A stretch of 64,000 nucleotides of DNA from Blastococcus_B deserti (GTDB lineage: Bacteria; Actinomycetota; Actinomycetes; Mycobacteriales; Geodermatophilaceae). A program made the position numbers and the translations under genes. The stretch spans positions 496,001 through 560,000 of the forward strand of contig NZ_JBHUHP010000009.1 of the NCBI RefSeq assembly GCF_042682525.1, in the 5' to 3' direction. The notes below the pieces were generated by a model. That model saw only the letters and a list, made by a program, of their open reading frames with translations. It ran no database searches and was not told the DNA's origin. Positions 52,554 to 60,643 of this stretch are shown in pieces (the first letter of the stretch is position 1; the number at the start of each line of letters is the position of its first letter).

Positions 52554-53264
52554 TCAGCTGTGGATGCCGCACTCGGTCTTGCCGCGGCCGGCCCAGCGGC
52601 CGGCGCGGGCGTCCTCGCCCGGTGCGACCGGGCGGGTGCACGGCGCGCAGCCGATCGAGCCGTAGCCGAGCTCGAAGAGGGGATTCACGGGGATCTGGTG
52701 CTCGGCGACGTAGGCGTCGACGTCCGCCTGGGTCCACGCGGCGATGGGGTTGAACTTGATCATCTCGCGCTTGGCGTCCCAGTCGACGATCTTCGTCCCC
52801 GCACGGGTGGGGGACTCGTCCCGCCGGATCCCCGAGCCCCACGCGACGTAGCGGGACAGGGTCTCGGCGAGCGGCGTCACCTTGCGGAGCGAGCAGCACA
52901 GGTCGGGGTCGCGGTCGTGCAGCCTCGCGCCGTACCGGGCGTCCTGCTCGGCGACGGTCTGCTCCGGCGTGACGTTGACCAGCGTGATCGGCAGGACGCC
53001 GGTGATCCAGTCCCGGGTGCCGATCGTCTCGGCGAAGTGGTAACCGGTGTCGAGGAAGATCACGTGCACGCCGGGGATGGCGGTGCTGGCCAGATGGGCG
53101 AGCAGCCCGTCCGCCATGGAGGAGGTGATCGCGAACTCGTCGCCGAAGGTGTCGCCGGCCCACTTGAGGACCGCCAGCGCCTGCTCGACCGGGTCCTCGA
53201 TGCCGTCGAACCACGCGTCGGCGGCCTCGGCCAGCAGTGGCGTCGGGCGGATGGCCATCGTCAT
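52554..53264 (-). CDS. cysH: Adenylyl-sulfate (APS) reductase, thioredoxin-dependent
   Basis: The 236-residue enzyme reduces activated sulfate to sulfite. It has the PP-loop-type segment FAITSSMADGLLAHL, the substrate-binding FLDTGYHFAET, and the four [4Fe-4S] cysteines as Cys123-Cys124 (LCCSLRK) and Cys206/Cys209 (GCAPC). Catalytic Cys232 is in KTECGIH. The cluster cysteines mark it as an APS rather than PAPS reductase. Its ATG overlaps the stop of the zinc-ribbon gene (ATGA). Confidence 0.94.
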   Translation of the reverse strand: MTMAIRPTPLLAEAADAWFDGIEDPVEQALAVLKWAGDTFGDEFAITSSMADGLLAHLASTAIPGVHVIFLDTGYHFAETIGTRDWITGVLPITLVNVTPEQTVAEQDARYGARLHDRDPDLCCSLRKVTPLAETLSRYVAWGSGIRRDESPTRAGTKIVDWDAKREMIKFNPIAAWTQADVDAYVAEHQIPVNPLFELGYGSIGCAPCTRPVAPGEDARAGRWAGRGKTECGIHS

Positions 53265-53428
53265 CCCTGCTGCACCCCCGTCGTGATCAGCCGCACCGTG
53301 AACGCCCGCAGGCACGACGCACAGCGCCACCCGTCGGGGGAGTCCTCGTACGGGGTGATGTCCTCGTCGCCGCAGTACGGGCAGTGGAACGGCGGCAGGT
53401 TCCGCGTGCTTCCCGCGTCCTCGCTCAC
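53261..53428 (-). CDS. Small zinc-ribbon protein in the sulfur operon
   Basis: A 55-residue protein with two CxxC knuckles (CPYCGDED and CASCLRAF) spaced as in rubredoxin-like zinc ribbons. It overlaps cysH by 4 nt and follows sirA by 127 nt, a conserved arrangement in actinobacterial sulfur loci. It could be a metal-binding adaptor for APS or sulfite reductase, which is inference. The GTG at 53428 is the likely start. Confidence 0.75.
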   Translation of the reverse strand: MSEDAGSTRNLPPFHCPYCGDEDITPYEDSPDGWRCASCLRAFTVRLITTGVQQG

Positions 53429-53555
53429 ACCGACCGGAGCTCCTCGGCGCGGGCCCGGCCGAGGCCCGGCGAACGTGACCCCGCCGCGCTCACGGCAGCC
53501 ACGCCTCCGCGGCGCCCGCCGAGGTGGGCACCGGCCGGTGGTAGGTCGCGAGCCC

Positions 53556-55229
53556 TCACAGGAGCCACTCCTCCTCCGCGCGGGAGACGTAGGCGGCGAA
53601 GCGCTCACCGGGCTCGCGGCGGTCGAGGTAGCCCCGCAGCACCCGCTCGCAGTAGTCGGCGGTCTCGTCCTTGGTCACCTTGTGACCGCGGAACTTGCGG
53701 CCGAAGGCGGCGTCGATGCCGAGGTGCCCGCCCAGGTGGACCTGGAACCCCTCGACCATCTCGCCGGAGTCGTCGCGCACCATCGAGCCCTTGAAGCCGA
53801 TGTCGGCGGTCTGGAAGCGGGCGCAGCTGTTGGGGCAGCCGTTGATGTTGATGGCGACGGGCTCGTCGAAGTCCGGCAGCCGCTTCTCCAGCTCGCGGTA
53901 GACCTCCTGCGCGAAGTGCTTGGTCTCCACGATCGCCAGCTTGCAGAACTCCAGGCCGGTGCAGGCCATCGTCCCGCGGCGGAAGGCGCTGGGACGCACC
54001 TGAAGGTCGTGCACGGCCAGCTCCGCGACCAGGTCCTCGACCTTCTCGTCCGGCACGTCGAGGATGACCAGCTTCTGCTGGGCCGTCGTCCGGATGCGGC
54101 CGGCGCCGAACCGCTCGGCGAGCTCCGCGACGGCGGCCAGTTCCGACCCGCTGGTGCGGCCCGTGCGGAGCGCGAAGCCGACGGCGTTGGCGCCGTCCTT
54201 CTGCCGCATGACGCCGACGTGGTCGCGCTGGTCGTGCCTGGCCGGGGCCGGCGCGGGGCCATCGGGCAGGGCCCGGTGCAGGAACTCGTCCTGCAGCACC
54301 TGGCGGAACTTCTCCGGGCCCCAGTCGGCCATCAGGAACTTGATGCGGGCACGGTTGCGCTGCCGGCGGTACCCGTAGTCGCGGAACACCGAGGTCACCG
54401 CGGCCCAGACCTCGGTGACCTCGTCCGGCCGGACGAAGACGCCGAGCCGCTGGGCCAGCTTGGGGTTGGTGGAGAGGCCCCCGCCGACCCAGAGGTCGTA
54501 GCCGGCCTGGCCGTCCTCGTTCACGACGCCCACGAACGAGACGTCGTTGATCTCGTGGCCGGTGCAGTGGTCCACGCACCCGGACATCGAGGTCTTCCAC
54601 TTGCGCGGCAGATTGCTGAACTCGGGGCTGCCCACGTACTTCGCGACCGTCTCGGTGACCACGTCGGTGGCGTCGATGACCTCGTCCTCGAGGATCCCGG
54701 CCAGCGGGCAGTTGAGCATGACGCGGGGCGTGTCCCCGCAGGCCTCCGTCGTCCCGAGGCCGACCGCCTCCAGCCGCTCCCAGATCGTGGGGACGTCCTC
54801 GATGCGGATCCAGTGCAGCTGCACGTTCTGCCGGTCGGTCACGTCGGCGACGTTCCGGCCGAACTCGGTGGCGATGCCCGCGATCACCCGCAGCTGGTCG
54901 GCCGACAGCTGACCGCCGTCGATGCGGACGCGCAGCATGAAGTACGAGTCCTCGAGCTCCTCGGGCTCCAGCACGGCGGTCTTGCCGCCGGGGATGCCCT
55001 GGGCGCGCTGGGTGTAGAGCCCCATCCAGCGCATGCGGCCGCGCAGATCGCTGGGGTCGATGCCGTTGAACCCCGTGTACTGGTAGATGTCCAGGATCCG
55101 CTGACGGACCTCGAGCCCATCGGAGTCCTTCTTCATCCGCTCGTTCGGGTTGAGCGGCTCCCGGTAGCCGAGCGCCCACTGGCCCTCCCCACGCTGGGGA
55201 CGGCTGCTGGCACGGGTGGGGGTGGTCAC
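53556..55229 (-). CDS. sirA: Ferredoxin-dependent sulfite reductase (SirA/NirA type)
   Basis: The 557-residue enzyme reduces sulfite to sulfide by six electrons. It has two ferrodoxin-like repeats and the siroheme-[4Fe-4S] cysteine set CTGLEFCKLA and CPNSC, with the siroheme-binding region RIRTTAQQKLVILDV. The Tyr-Cys pair of plant/actinobacterial SirA enzymes is compatible with YTQRAQG and DHCTGHE. A GTG start follows a leader region with a leader-peptide ORF and competing hairpins. Nitrite reductase activity is a less likely alternative, given cysH and cysC next to it. Confidence 0.93.
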   Translation of the reverse strand: MTTPTRASSRPQRGEGQWALGYREPLNPNERMKKDSDGLEVRQRILDIYQYTGFNGIDPSDLRGRMRWMGLYTQRAQGIPGGKTAVLEPEELEDSYFMLRVRIDGGQLSADQLRVIAGIATEFGRNVADVTDRQNVQLHWIRIEDVPTIWERLEAVGLGTTEACGDTPRVMLNCPLAGILEDEVIDATDVVTETVAKYVGSPEFSNLPRKWKTSMSGCVDHCTGHEINDVSFVGVVNEDGQAGYDLWVGGGLSTNPKLAQRLGVFVRPDEVTEVWAAVTSVFRDYGYRRQRNRARIKFLMADWGPEKFRQVLQDEFLHRALPDGPAPAPARHDQRDHVGVMRQKDGANAVGFALRTGRTSGSELAAVAELAERFGAGRIRTTAQQKLVILDVPDEKVEDLVAELAVHDLQVRPSAFRRGTMACTGLEFCKLAIVETKHFAQEVYRELEKRLPDFDEPVAININGCPNSCARFQTADIGFKGSMVRDDSGEMVEGFQVHLGGHLGIDAAFGRKFRGHKVTKDETADYCERVLRGYLDRREPGERFAAYVSRAEEEWLL

Positions 55230-55245
55230 GGCGGGGCTTCTTCCT

Positions 55246-55321
55246 GCGCCCTCCGGCCACGCGGCAACCGGCCGCGGGGGCGAAGGGCACTGCAGATCGG
55301 AGGGCGCGGCGTCAGCCGCGC
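55246..55321 (-). promoter_or_regulatory. Leader hairpins between the leader peptide and sirA
   Basis: Three inverted repeats lie in the 104-nt leader. GCGCCCTCCG and CGGAGGGCGC (plus 55246-55255 and 55298-55307) form a 10-bp stem. GCGCGGC-GTCA-GCCGCGC (55304-55321) is a 7-bp hairpin. CGCGGC-AACCG-GCCGCG (55260-55276) sits within the long loop. The first two share bases 55304-55307, so they cannot both form completely. This suits an attenuation or start-site-masking switch. Confidence 0.6.
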
Positions 55322-55333
55322 GGGGGACCGTTG

Positions 55334-55420
55334 TCAGCGCGTGGCGCGACAGACGGCGCTGGAGACCAGGGCCAGGTCGATGTGCAGACGCGCGACGAGC
55401 ATCAGGCCGCGGTCCGTCAT
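55334..55420 (-). CDS. Actinobacterial sulfur-operon leader peptide, 28 residues
   Basis: The ORF encodes MTDRGLMLVARLHIDLALVS followed by SAVCRATR. The A-R-x-H-I/V-D-L-x-x-V-x-S-x-x-C-R pattern is that of the 'putative leader peptide' often annotated before actinobacterial sulfite-reductase and sulfur genes. The single Cys codon lies four codons from the end. Ribosome stalling there when cysteine is scarce could set which downstream hairpin forms; the mechanism is inferred. AGAGG is too near the ATG to be an ideal site. Confidence 0.7.
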   Translation of the reverse strand: MTDRGLMLVARLHIDLALVSSAVCRATR

Positions 55421-55466
55421 GCCTCTAGCGTGCCACAGCACAGGCGTTTCCGTGGGGTGGGGCAGA

Positions 55467-56012
55467 TCACAGAACACTCGGGGGGTCCATCGCGTCCCGG
55501 ATGCGGGCGACGGACTCCTCCAGCGGGGTGACCGAGGTGTCGAGGGTCAGCTCCGCGCGGGACGGCGGCTCGTAGGGGTCGCTGACACCCGTGAAGCCGG
55601 CGATCTCGCCGGCCCGGGCTCTCGCGTACAGACCCTTGACGTCGCGCTGCTCGCAGACCTCGAGCGGGGTGGAGAGATGGACGAGGACGAAGCGGCCGTG
55701 CTTCTCGACCAGCGCGCGGGCCTCCTCGCGGGCGGCCTCGTACGGCGCGATCGCCGCGACGACGACCGTGCCGCCGTGCCTGACCACCTCGCCGGCGACC
55801 CAGCCGATCCGCCGGATGTTGAGGTCGCGGTGCTCGCGCGAGAACGTGAGCTCGCTGGAGAGATGGGTCCGGACGACGTCGCCGTCCAGGACCGTGACCG
55901 GCCGGCCCTCGGCCTCCAGCCGGGCGACGAGGGCGTCGGCGACCGTGGACTTGCCGGCGCCGGAGAGACCGGTGAGGAAGACGGTGACGCCGGAGGCCTG
56001 CGGGGCGGGCAT
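55467..56012 (-). CDS. cysC: Adenylyl-sulfate kinase (APS kinase)
   Basis: The 181-residue P-loop kinase phosphorylates APS to PAPS. Walker A is FLTGLSGAGKST, and LDGDVVRTHLSSELTFSREH and NIRRIGWVAGEVVRHGGTVV carry the APS-binding residues; DVKGLYARARAGEI follows. The presence of both APS kinase and APS reductase is slightly odd, as assimilation through CysH alone does not need PAPS; CysC may serve sulfation. ATP sulfurylase genes are not in the window. It ends 46 nt before the leader peptide. Confidence 0.93.
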   Translation of the reverse strand: MPAPQASGVTVFLTGLSGAGKSTVADALVARLEAEGRPVTVLDGDVVRTHLSSELTFSREHRDLNIRRIGWVAGEVVRHGGTVVVAAIAPYEAAREEARALVEKHGRFVLVHLSTPLEVCEQRDVKGLYARARAGEIAGFTGVSDPYEPPSRAELTLDTSVTPLEESVARIRDAMDPPSVL

Positions 56013-56062
56013 GCGGACCAGTGTCCCGGAGGCCGCCGTGAGCCGGTGTCGCCGGGTCGCGG

Positions 56063-56545
56063 TCAGGAGGTGGACGGGTCGCCGAAGGAGCGCCAGGCGT
56101 CCTCGATGGCGACGAGTTCCGCGGCGTGCGCCGGCAGGGTCCCGGCGACGACGTCGGCCAGCGTGACCTCCTCGAGCACCCGTCGGTAGCCGGCGCGGGC
56201 GGCCACCCAGACGGTGGACAGGGTCGTGGCCGCGCCGGGGTACTGCACGTCCTCGGGGCGCTTCCCGTGCACGTCGGCGAGGAAGCCCTGCTCGACCCGC
56301 ATGACCCGGGCGATCGAGATCTCCGAGGGCGGGAGCGCCAGCCGGTAGCCGCCCTCGCGGCCGCGCTGGCTGGTGACCAGCCGGGCGTGCTGGAGGTCGC
56401 CGAGGATGGTCTGCAGGAACCGGGCGGGGATGCCCTGCGTCGTCGCGATGCGGTCGGCGGTCAGCGCTTCCGGGGCCGCGGCGGCCAGTTCGAGGGCGGC
56501 GCGGACGGCGTAGTCGACGCGGGCGGTGATGCGCACGGAGGTCAT
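56063..56545 (-). CDS. Rrf2-family transcriptional regulator without cluster cysteines
   Basis: The 160-residue winged-helix regulator has RVDYAVRAALELAA, RIATTQGIPARFLQTILGDL and LVTSQRGREGGYRLALPPSE. It contains no cysteine, so it cannot bind an iron-sulfur cluster as IscR or NsrR do. This resembles cysteine-metabolism regulators of the CymR type. It lies directly upstream of cysC on the same strand (50 nt) and may control the sulfur genes. That link is an inference from position. Confidence 0.82.
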   Translation of the reverse strand: MTSVRITARVDYAVRAALELAAAAPEALTADRIATTQGIPARFLQTILGDLQHARLVTSQRGREGGYRLALPPSEISIARVMRVEQGFLADVHGKRPEDVQYPGAATTLSTVWVAARAGYRRVLEEVTLADVVAGTLPAHAAELVAIEDAWRSFGDPSTS

Positions 56546-56572
56546 CCTGCCCGTCTGGCAGGGTGACCCGCC

Positions 56573-57325
56573 GTGCAGCAGCTGAGTTTCACCACCGTGG
56601 TGGAGGCGCCGCTGACCGTGGCGTTCGACGTCGCCCGGACGCTGGGGCGGCCGTGGAGGGCGCCGCTCGAGGAGGTCGTGTCCATCCGGCCGGAGCGCGA
56701 CGTCTACGCCGTCGGCCCCGCACCCGGCTGGCGCTGGCTGACCCACTCCCGGCGCTTCACGGCCACCGGCGCCGGCACCCGGGTGGACGAGCAGGTCGAC
56801 TGGGAGAGCGACGTGCCGGGTGTGCTCGGCCGGCTCCTCGACCGGGTGGTGCTGCGCCGGCGCATCCGCCGCGCGATGCGGTCGCACCTGGACGCCTACG
56901 CCGCCGCGGCCGAGCGCCGCGCCCTCGACGTCCTGCAGGTGGTGGGCGCCGCGATCGTCGACGACGGCCGGGTGCTGGTCGCGCAGCGGGCGGGGGGCCC
57001 GTTCGACGGTCTGTGGGAGTTCCCCGGTGGCAAGGTCGAGCCGGGGGAGTCGGAGCTCTCGGCGCTGGTCCGCGAGTGCGCCGAGGAGCTGGGCGCCGCG
57101 ATCGAGCCCGGGGCGTTCGTCGGCGAGGTGCTGCTCGACGGCGTCGTCGGCGGGGGCGCCCCGGGGGCCTCGACGCTGCGGGTGTGGTCGGCCCGGCTGG
57201 TGGGGAAGGAGCCCGTGGCGCACGAGCACGCGGCCCTGCGGTGGGTACGGGCGGACGAGCTGGAGGCGCTGGACTGGATCCCCGCGGACCGCCCCCTGCT
57301 CCCCGCCGTCCGCACCCTCCTCTGA
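56573..57325 (+). CDS. SRPBCC-Nudix fusion hydrolase
   Basis: A 250-residue protein with two parts. Residues 1-120 look like an SRPBCC/START-type ligand-binding domain (VQQLSFTTVVEAPLTVAFDV, DEQVDWESDVPGVLGRLLDR). Residues 125-250 are a Nudix/MutT domain with the full box GGKVEPGESELSALVRECAE followed by ELGA. The Nudix part probably removes damaged nucleotides or hydrolyses NDP-X; the N-terminal half may add substrate selection. The GTG at 56573 is 28 nt from the divergent Rrf2 gene. Confidence 0.82.
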   Translation: MQQLSFTTVVEAPLTVAFDVARTLGRPWRAPLEEVVSIRPERDVYAVGPAPGWRWLTHSRRFTATGAGTRVDEQVDWESDVPGVLGRLLDRVVLRRRIRRAMRSHLDAYAAAAERRALDVLQVVGAAIVDDGRVLVAQRAGGPFDGLWEFPGGKVEPGESELSALVRECAEELGAAIEPGAFVGEVLLDGVVGGGAPGASTLRVWSARLVGKEPVAHEHAALRWVRADELEALDWIPADRPLLPAVRTLL

Positions 57326-57328
57326 CCC

Positions 57329-57381
57329 GCTTTCCGCACCGGAAGCTCCGCTCCGAGATCCAGCTTTCCGTACAGGAAGCT
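57329..57381. repeat. Palindromic repeat element, 5' side of the DUF559 gene
   Basis: GCTTTCCGCACCGGAAGCT (57329-57347) and AGCTTTCCGTACAGGAAGCT (57362-57381) are each near-palindromes and together form a larger inverted repeat (about 14 of 19). The same element, better conserved, lies 970 bp away at 58351-58406. It begins 3 nt after the Nudix gene stop and could act as its terminator. Confidence 0.7.
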
Positions 57382-57446
57382 GACCTGGGCCACGGGTTGT
57401 GGACGACGGCGGCGCCGGCGACGGTCCGTGCGCGACGCTGCGGCAC

Positions 57447-58340
57447 GTGGCCAGATCACTGCAGGCGCTCAGCGGCGTCTTCCTCGGCTCGCACGCTGTC
57501 GCCGACGGGCTGGTGACACGGACCCAGCTGCAGTCGGGGCTCTATCGCCGTCTGTTCCAGGACGTCTACGCCGATCCGCACCTGGCGGTGGACCACCGCC
57601 TGTACGCACGTGGAGCCATGTTGGTCATGCCGCCCGCAGCTGTGCTCGCCGGTCGCTCCGCGGCGGCCTGGTTCGACGCGCCCTTCGCTGGTTCGACCGA
57701 TCCGGTCCTGGTCGTCGTCCCGCCGGACTGCCCATGGCGGGGCCCACGGGGCATCCGGGTGCACCGCACGGACATCGGACCCGCCGAGGTCCTCACCCTC
57801 GACGACTCCGACGACCTCGTGCGTCTGACCACCCCGCTCCGCACCGCGTGGGAGATCGCCACGCTCGAGCCGTTGGCGCCGGCCGTCGCCCTGCTGGACG
57901 CCATGATCCGCGCCGGACACGTGGACGACGGATCTCTGGCGCGGATCGCGCGGGACCGGCGCGGGCAGTGGGGCTCGAGGCGCTTCGCGAGGGTGGTACC
58001 GCTGGCCGACGGACGGAGCGAGAGCCGGCCCGAGTCGCTGGTCAGGGTGGCGTGTGTGCGAGCCGGTCTGCCCGCACCCGTGCCGCAGTTCGTCGTGACG
58101 GCGAACGGGCAGTTCCTGGGCCGGGTGGACCTCGCCTGGCCGGAGGCCCGCTTGATCGTGGAGTACGAGGGCGCTCATCACTTCGACGAGCTGCACATCC
58201 GGCGGGACGATCGACGTTACGAGCGACTGGTCGCCGCCGGCTGGCGAGTCATCCGACTGAGTTGGGCCGACCTGCGGGACCTGGCCGACGCGGTCTCTCG
58301 GATCGCTCGCGCCCTGGGTCTGCCCCTGACGGCCGGTTGA
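57447..58340 (+). CDS. DUF559 domain protein, AbiEi-antitoxin-like N-terminus
   Basis: The 297-residue protein has an N-terminal winged-helix-like AbiEi-type region (GVFLGSHAVADGLVTRTQLQ) and middle LTTPLRTAWEIATLEPLAPA. The C-terminal DUF559/Vsr-like nuclease-fold domain has RVDLAWPEARLIVEYEGAHH (D and E-Y-E-G-x-H), then RRDDRRYERLVAAGWRVIRL. Such proteins are multicopy in this bacterial family. It stands alone without an AbiEii-like toxin and is bracketed by matching palindromic repeats, suggesting transfer or spread as a unit. GTG 57399 is an alternative start. Confidence 0.8.
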   Translation: MARSLQALSGVFLGSHAVADGLVTRTQLQSGLYRRLFQDVYADPHLAVDHRLYARGAMLVMPPAAVLAGRSAAAWFDAPFAGSTDPVLVVVPPDCPWRGPRGIRVHRTDIGPAEVLTLDDSDDLVRLTTPLRTAWEIATLEPLAPAVALLDAMIRAGHVDDGSLARIARDRRGQWGSRRFARVVPLADGRSESRPESLVRVACVRAGLPAPVPQFVVTANGQFLGRVDLAWPEARLIVEYEGAHHFDELHIRRDDRRYERLVAAGWRVIRLSWADLRDLADAVSRIARALGLPLTAG

Positions 58341-58350
58341 GCACCGTCTT

Positions 58351-58406
58351 CCGCTTTCCGTACCGAAAGCTGAGCTGGGAACCGCAGCTTTCGGTACAGA
58401 AAGCGG
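58351..58406. repeat. Palindromic repeat element, 3' side of the DUF559 gene
   Basis: CCGCTTTCCGTACCGAAAGCTG (58351-58372) and CAGCTTTCGGTACAGAAAGCGG (58385-58406) are complementary at 21 of 22 positions around a 12-nt loop. Each arm is itself nearly palindromic. It lies between convergent genes and would act as a strong bidirectional terminator. Confidence 0.85.
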
Positions 58407-58413
58407 GGAGGGG

Positions 58414-58584
58414 CTACTTGAGGGCGTCCTTGATGTGCTCGCCCGCCTGCTTGAGGTTGCTCTTCGTCTCTTCCTTCTGGCCCTCCGCCTGCAGGTCGGG
58501 GTTGTCAGTGGCGTCGCCGGCCGCCTGCTTCCCCTTGCCGGAGACCTCCTCGATCTTGTTGGTGAGCTTGTCCGTGCCGCTCAT
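58414..58584 (-). CDS. CsbD family stress-response protein
   Basis: A 56-residue hydrophilic helical protein starting MSGTDKLTNKIEEVSGKGKQ, with LKQAGEHIKDALK at the end. CsbD-like proteins are general-stress proteins of unknown biochemical role, here rich in Lys, Glu and Gly. The ATG at 58584 has GGAG about 10 nt upstream. It is convergent with the DUF559 gene. Confidence 0.88.
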   Translation of the reverse strand: MSGTDKLTNKIEEVSGKGKQAAGDATDNPDLQAEGQKEETKSNLKQAGEHIKDALK

Positions 58585-58793
58585 GGTCCGCACTCCTCTG
58601 CTCGACGTCCGTACCGGAGGAGACGAATACCCGGGCGGCACGGCCGCCGAACCTGTATGCGATCGTGCGCGGGAAGCTCTCCTGTGAGGACGCCGAACGC
58701 GAGGAAAGTTCAGCCCGGCGACGGTCGCGCATGGTGTGGAAGTTACGGTTGTGGCGCGGGTCGTGGGCCCAGATCACAACTCGATGACGTCCG

Positions 58794-58823
58794 TGGACAC
58801 CCCCTCCGCGGCGTGCCTAGGGT
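58794..58823 (+). promoter_or_regulatory. Sigma-70-type promoter of the peptide ABC operon
   Basis: TGGACA (58794-58799), an 18-nt spacer and TAGGGT (58818-58823) form a plausible actinobacterial housekeeping promoter, implying a 5' leader of about 130 nt. The rest of the 378-nt gap (58585-58962) shows no other recognisable element. Confidence 0.5.
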
Positions 58824-58962
58824 CCACCCGTCGTACTGGGGAGGTCTCTGCCTTCCGGGTGCGCCCCGATCGTGACCAATCAGTCGACCGAGGGCCCCTC
58901 TGCCGGGCGCGGTTCGACCTGTCCGTTCCCCCCGCTCACGCGGGACGAGGGAGGCCTTGCAC

Positions 58963-60621
58963 GTGAAGTCCAGCAAGCGCAGTAGTTCGCTCGTCGCGAC
59001 GGCCATCGCCGCCGCGCTGCTGATGACCGCCTGTGGCGGCGGCGGCGAAGAGGCCGCCGAGGAGGGCGGCACCGCCGAGGGTGGCGGCACCTTCAGCATG
59101 TACATCGGCGAGCCCCAGAACCCGCTGGTGCCCGGCAACACGACCGAGAGCGAGGGCGACCAGGTCGTCAACTCCCTGTGGACGGGTCTGATCGGCTACT
59201 CGAACGACGGTGAGGTCGAGTACACCGGCGTGGCCGAGTCGATCGAGTCCGAGGACAACACGACCTGGACCATCACGCTCAAGGACGGCTGGACCTTCCA
59301 CGACGGCACGCCCGTCGACGCGGAGTCCTTCGTCAACGCGTGGAACTACACCGCCTACAGCCCCAACGCCCAGGGTGGTTCCGGCTACCTCTCGCGCATC
59401 GCCGGCTACGAGGAGCTGCAGGCCCCCGTCGACGAGGCGACCGGCGAGCCCACCGGCCAGCCCGCCGCCACCGAGATGAGCGGCCTCGCCGTCGTCGACG
59501 ACACCACCTTCACGGTGACGCTGAGCTCGCCGTTCGCGCAGTGGCCGGCGGTCGTCGGGTACAACCCGTTCTACCCGCTGCCCCAGGCCTTCTTCGACGA
59601 CCCGGAGGGCTTCGGCAGCCGGCCGATCGGCAACGGCCCCTTCCAGGCCGAGGAGGAGTTCGTCCCCGGTGAGGGCATCACCCTGACCCGGTACGAGGAC
59701 TACGCCGGCGAGAACAAGGCCCAGGCCGAGGCGGTCGAGTACCGCGTCTACGCCGAGGTCGGCACCGCCTACACCGACACCCAGGACGGCAACCTCGACA
59801 TCGTCGACGTGATCCCGCCCGACGCCATCGCGACGGCGGAGGAGGAGTTCGGCGACCGGTTCATCCGCACCCAGTCGTCCCAGATCACCTACCTCGGCTT
59901 CCCGACCTACGACGCCCGGTACGCCGACCCGCGGGTCCGCCAGGCCATCTCGATGGCCGTCGACCGGGAGGCGATCTCGGAGGCGATCTTCGAGGGCACC
60001 CGCACCCCGGCCGACTCGTTCATCGCGCCGGTCGTCGAGGGCTACCGCGAGGGCATCTGCGAGTACTGCACCTTCGACCCGGAGGCGGCCAACGACCTCC
60101 TCGACGAGGCCGGCTTCGACCGGAGCCGGCCGATCGAGCTGTGGTTCAACGCCGGCGCCGGTCACGAGGCGTGGATGGAGGCCGTGGGCAACCAGCTGCG
60201 GGAGAACCTCGACGTCGAGTACGTCCTGCAGGGCAACCTGGACTTCTCCGAGTACCTGCCGCTGGGCGAGAGCCGGGGCTTCACCGGGCCCTACCGCTAC
60301 GGCTGGAGCTTCGACTACCCGAGCGCGGACAGCTATCTGACCCCGCTGTTCACGACGGCGGCTCAGCCGCCGGCGGGCTCGAACTACAGCTTCTACACCA
60401 ACCCCGAGGTGGAGCAGCTGCTGGTCCAGGGCGACCAGGCCTCGAGCGCCGAGGACGCCATCGCGGCCTATCAGGAGGCGGAGGACATCCTGATCCAGGA
60501 CATGCCGATGGCCCCGATGTTCTTCACCGAGATCCAGTCGGTGCACTCCGAGAACGTCGAGAACGTCACGCTGGACCTGTTCCAGCGGGTCCGGGTCGAG
60601 GACGTCACCGTCGTCGGCTGA
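58963..60621 (+). CDS. Peptide/opine-type ABC transporter substrate-binding lipoprotein
   Basis: A 552-residue SBP_bac_5 protein with lipoprotein signal (AAALLMTAC, Cys24) and an acidic linker. The mature protein has EGDQVVNSLWTGLIGYSNDG, WTITLKDGWTFHDGTPVDAE and GNGPFQAEEEFVPGEGITLT, the signature of DppA/OppA proteins. It captures oligopeptides or similar ligands at the outer face of the membrane. GTG 58963 has GGGAGG 8 nt upstream and is better placed than the TTG at 58957. Confidence 0.93.
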   Translation: MKSSKRSSSLVATAIAAALLMTACGGGGEEAAEEGGTAEGGGTFSMYIGEPQNPLVPGNTTESEGDQVVNSLWTGLIGYSNDGEVEYTGVAESIESEDNTTWTITLKDGWTFHDGTPVDAESFVNAWNYTAYSPNAQGGSGYLSRIAGYEELQAPVDEATGEPTGQPAATEMSGLAVVDDTTFTVTLSSPFAQWPAVVGYNPFYPLPQAFFDDPEGFGSRPIGNGPFQAEEEFVPGEGITLTRYEDYAGENKAQAEAVEYRVYAEVGTAYTDTQDGNLDIVDVIPPDAIATAEEEFGDRFIRTQSSQITYLGFPTYDARYADPRVRQAISMAVDREAISEAIFEGTRTPADSFIAPVVEGYREGICEYCTFDPEAANDLLDEAGFDRSRPIELWFNAGAGHEAWMEAVGNQLRENLDVEYVLQGNLDFSEYLPLGESRGFTGPYRYGWSFDYPSADSYLTPLFTTAAQPPAGSNYSFYTNPEVEQLLVQGDQASSAEDAIAAYQEAEDILIQDMPMAPMFFTEIQSVHSENVENVTLDLFQRVRVEDVTVVG

Positions 60622-60643
60622 TTCCCCAGTACCACCGCACGAC

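Noticed and set aside
52230..56189. A 1319-codon plus-strand open frame opposite the sulfur genes
   Set aside because: It runs antisense to cysH, sirA and cysC, which have clear catalytic motifs; the antisense translation has low-complexity composition only.
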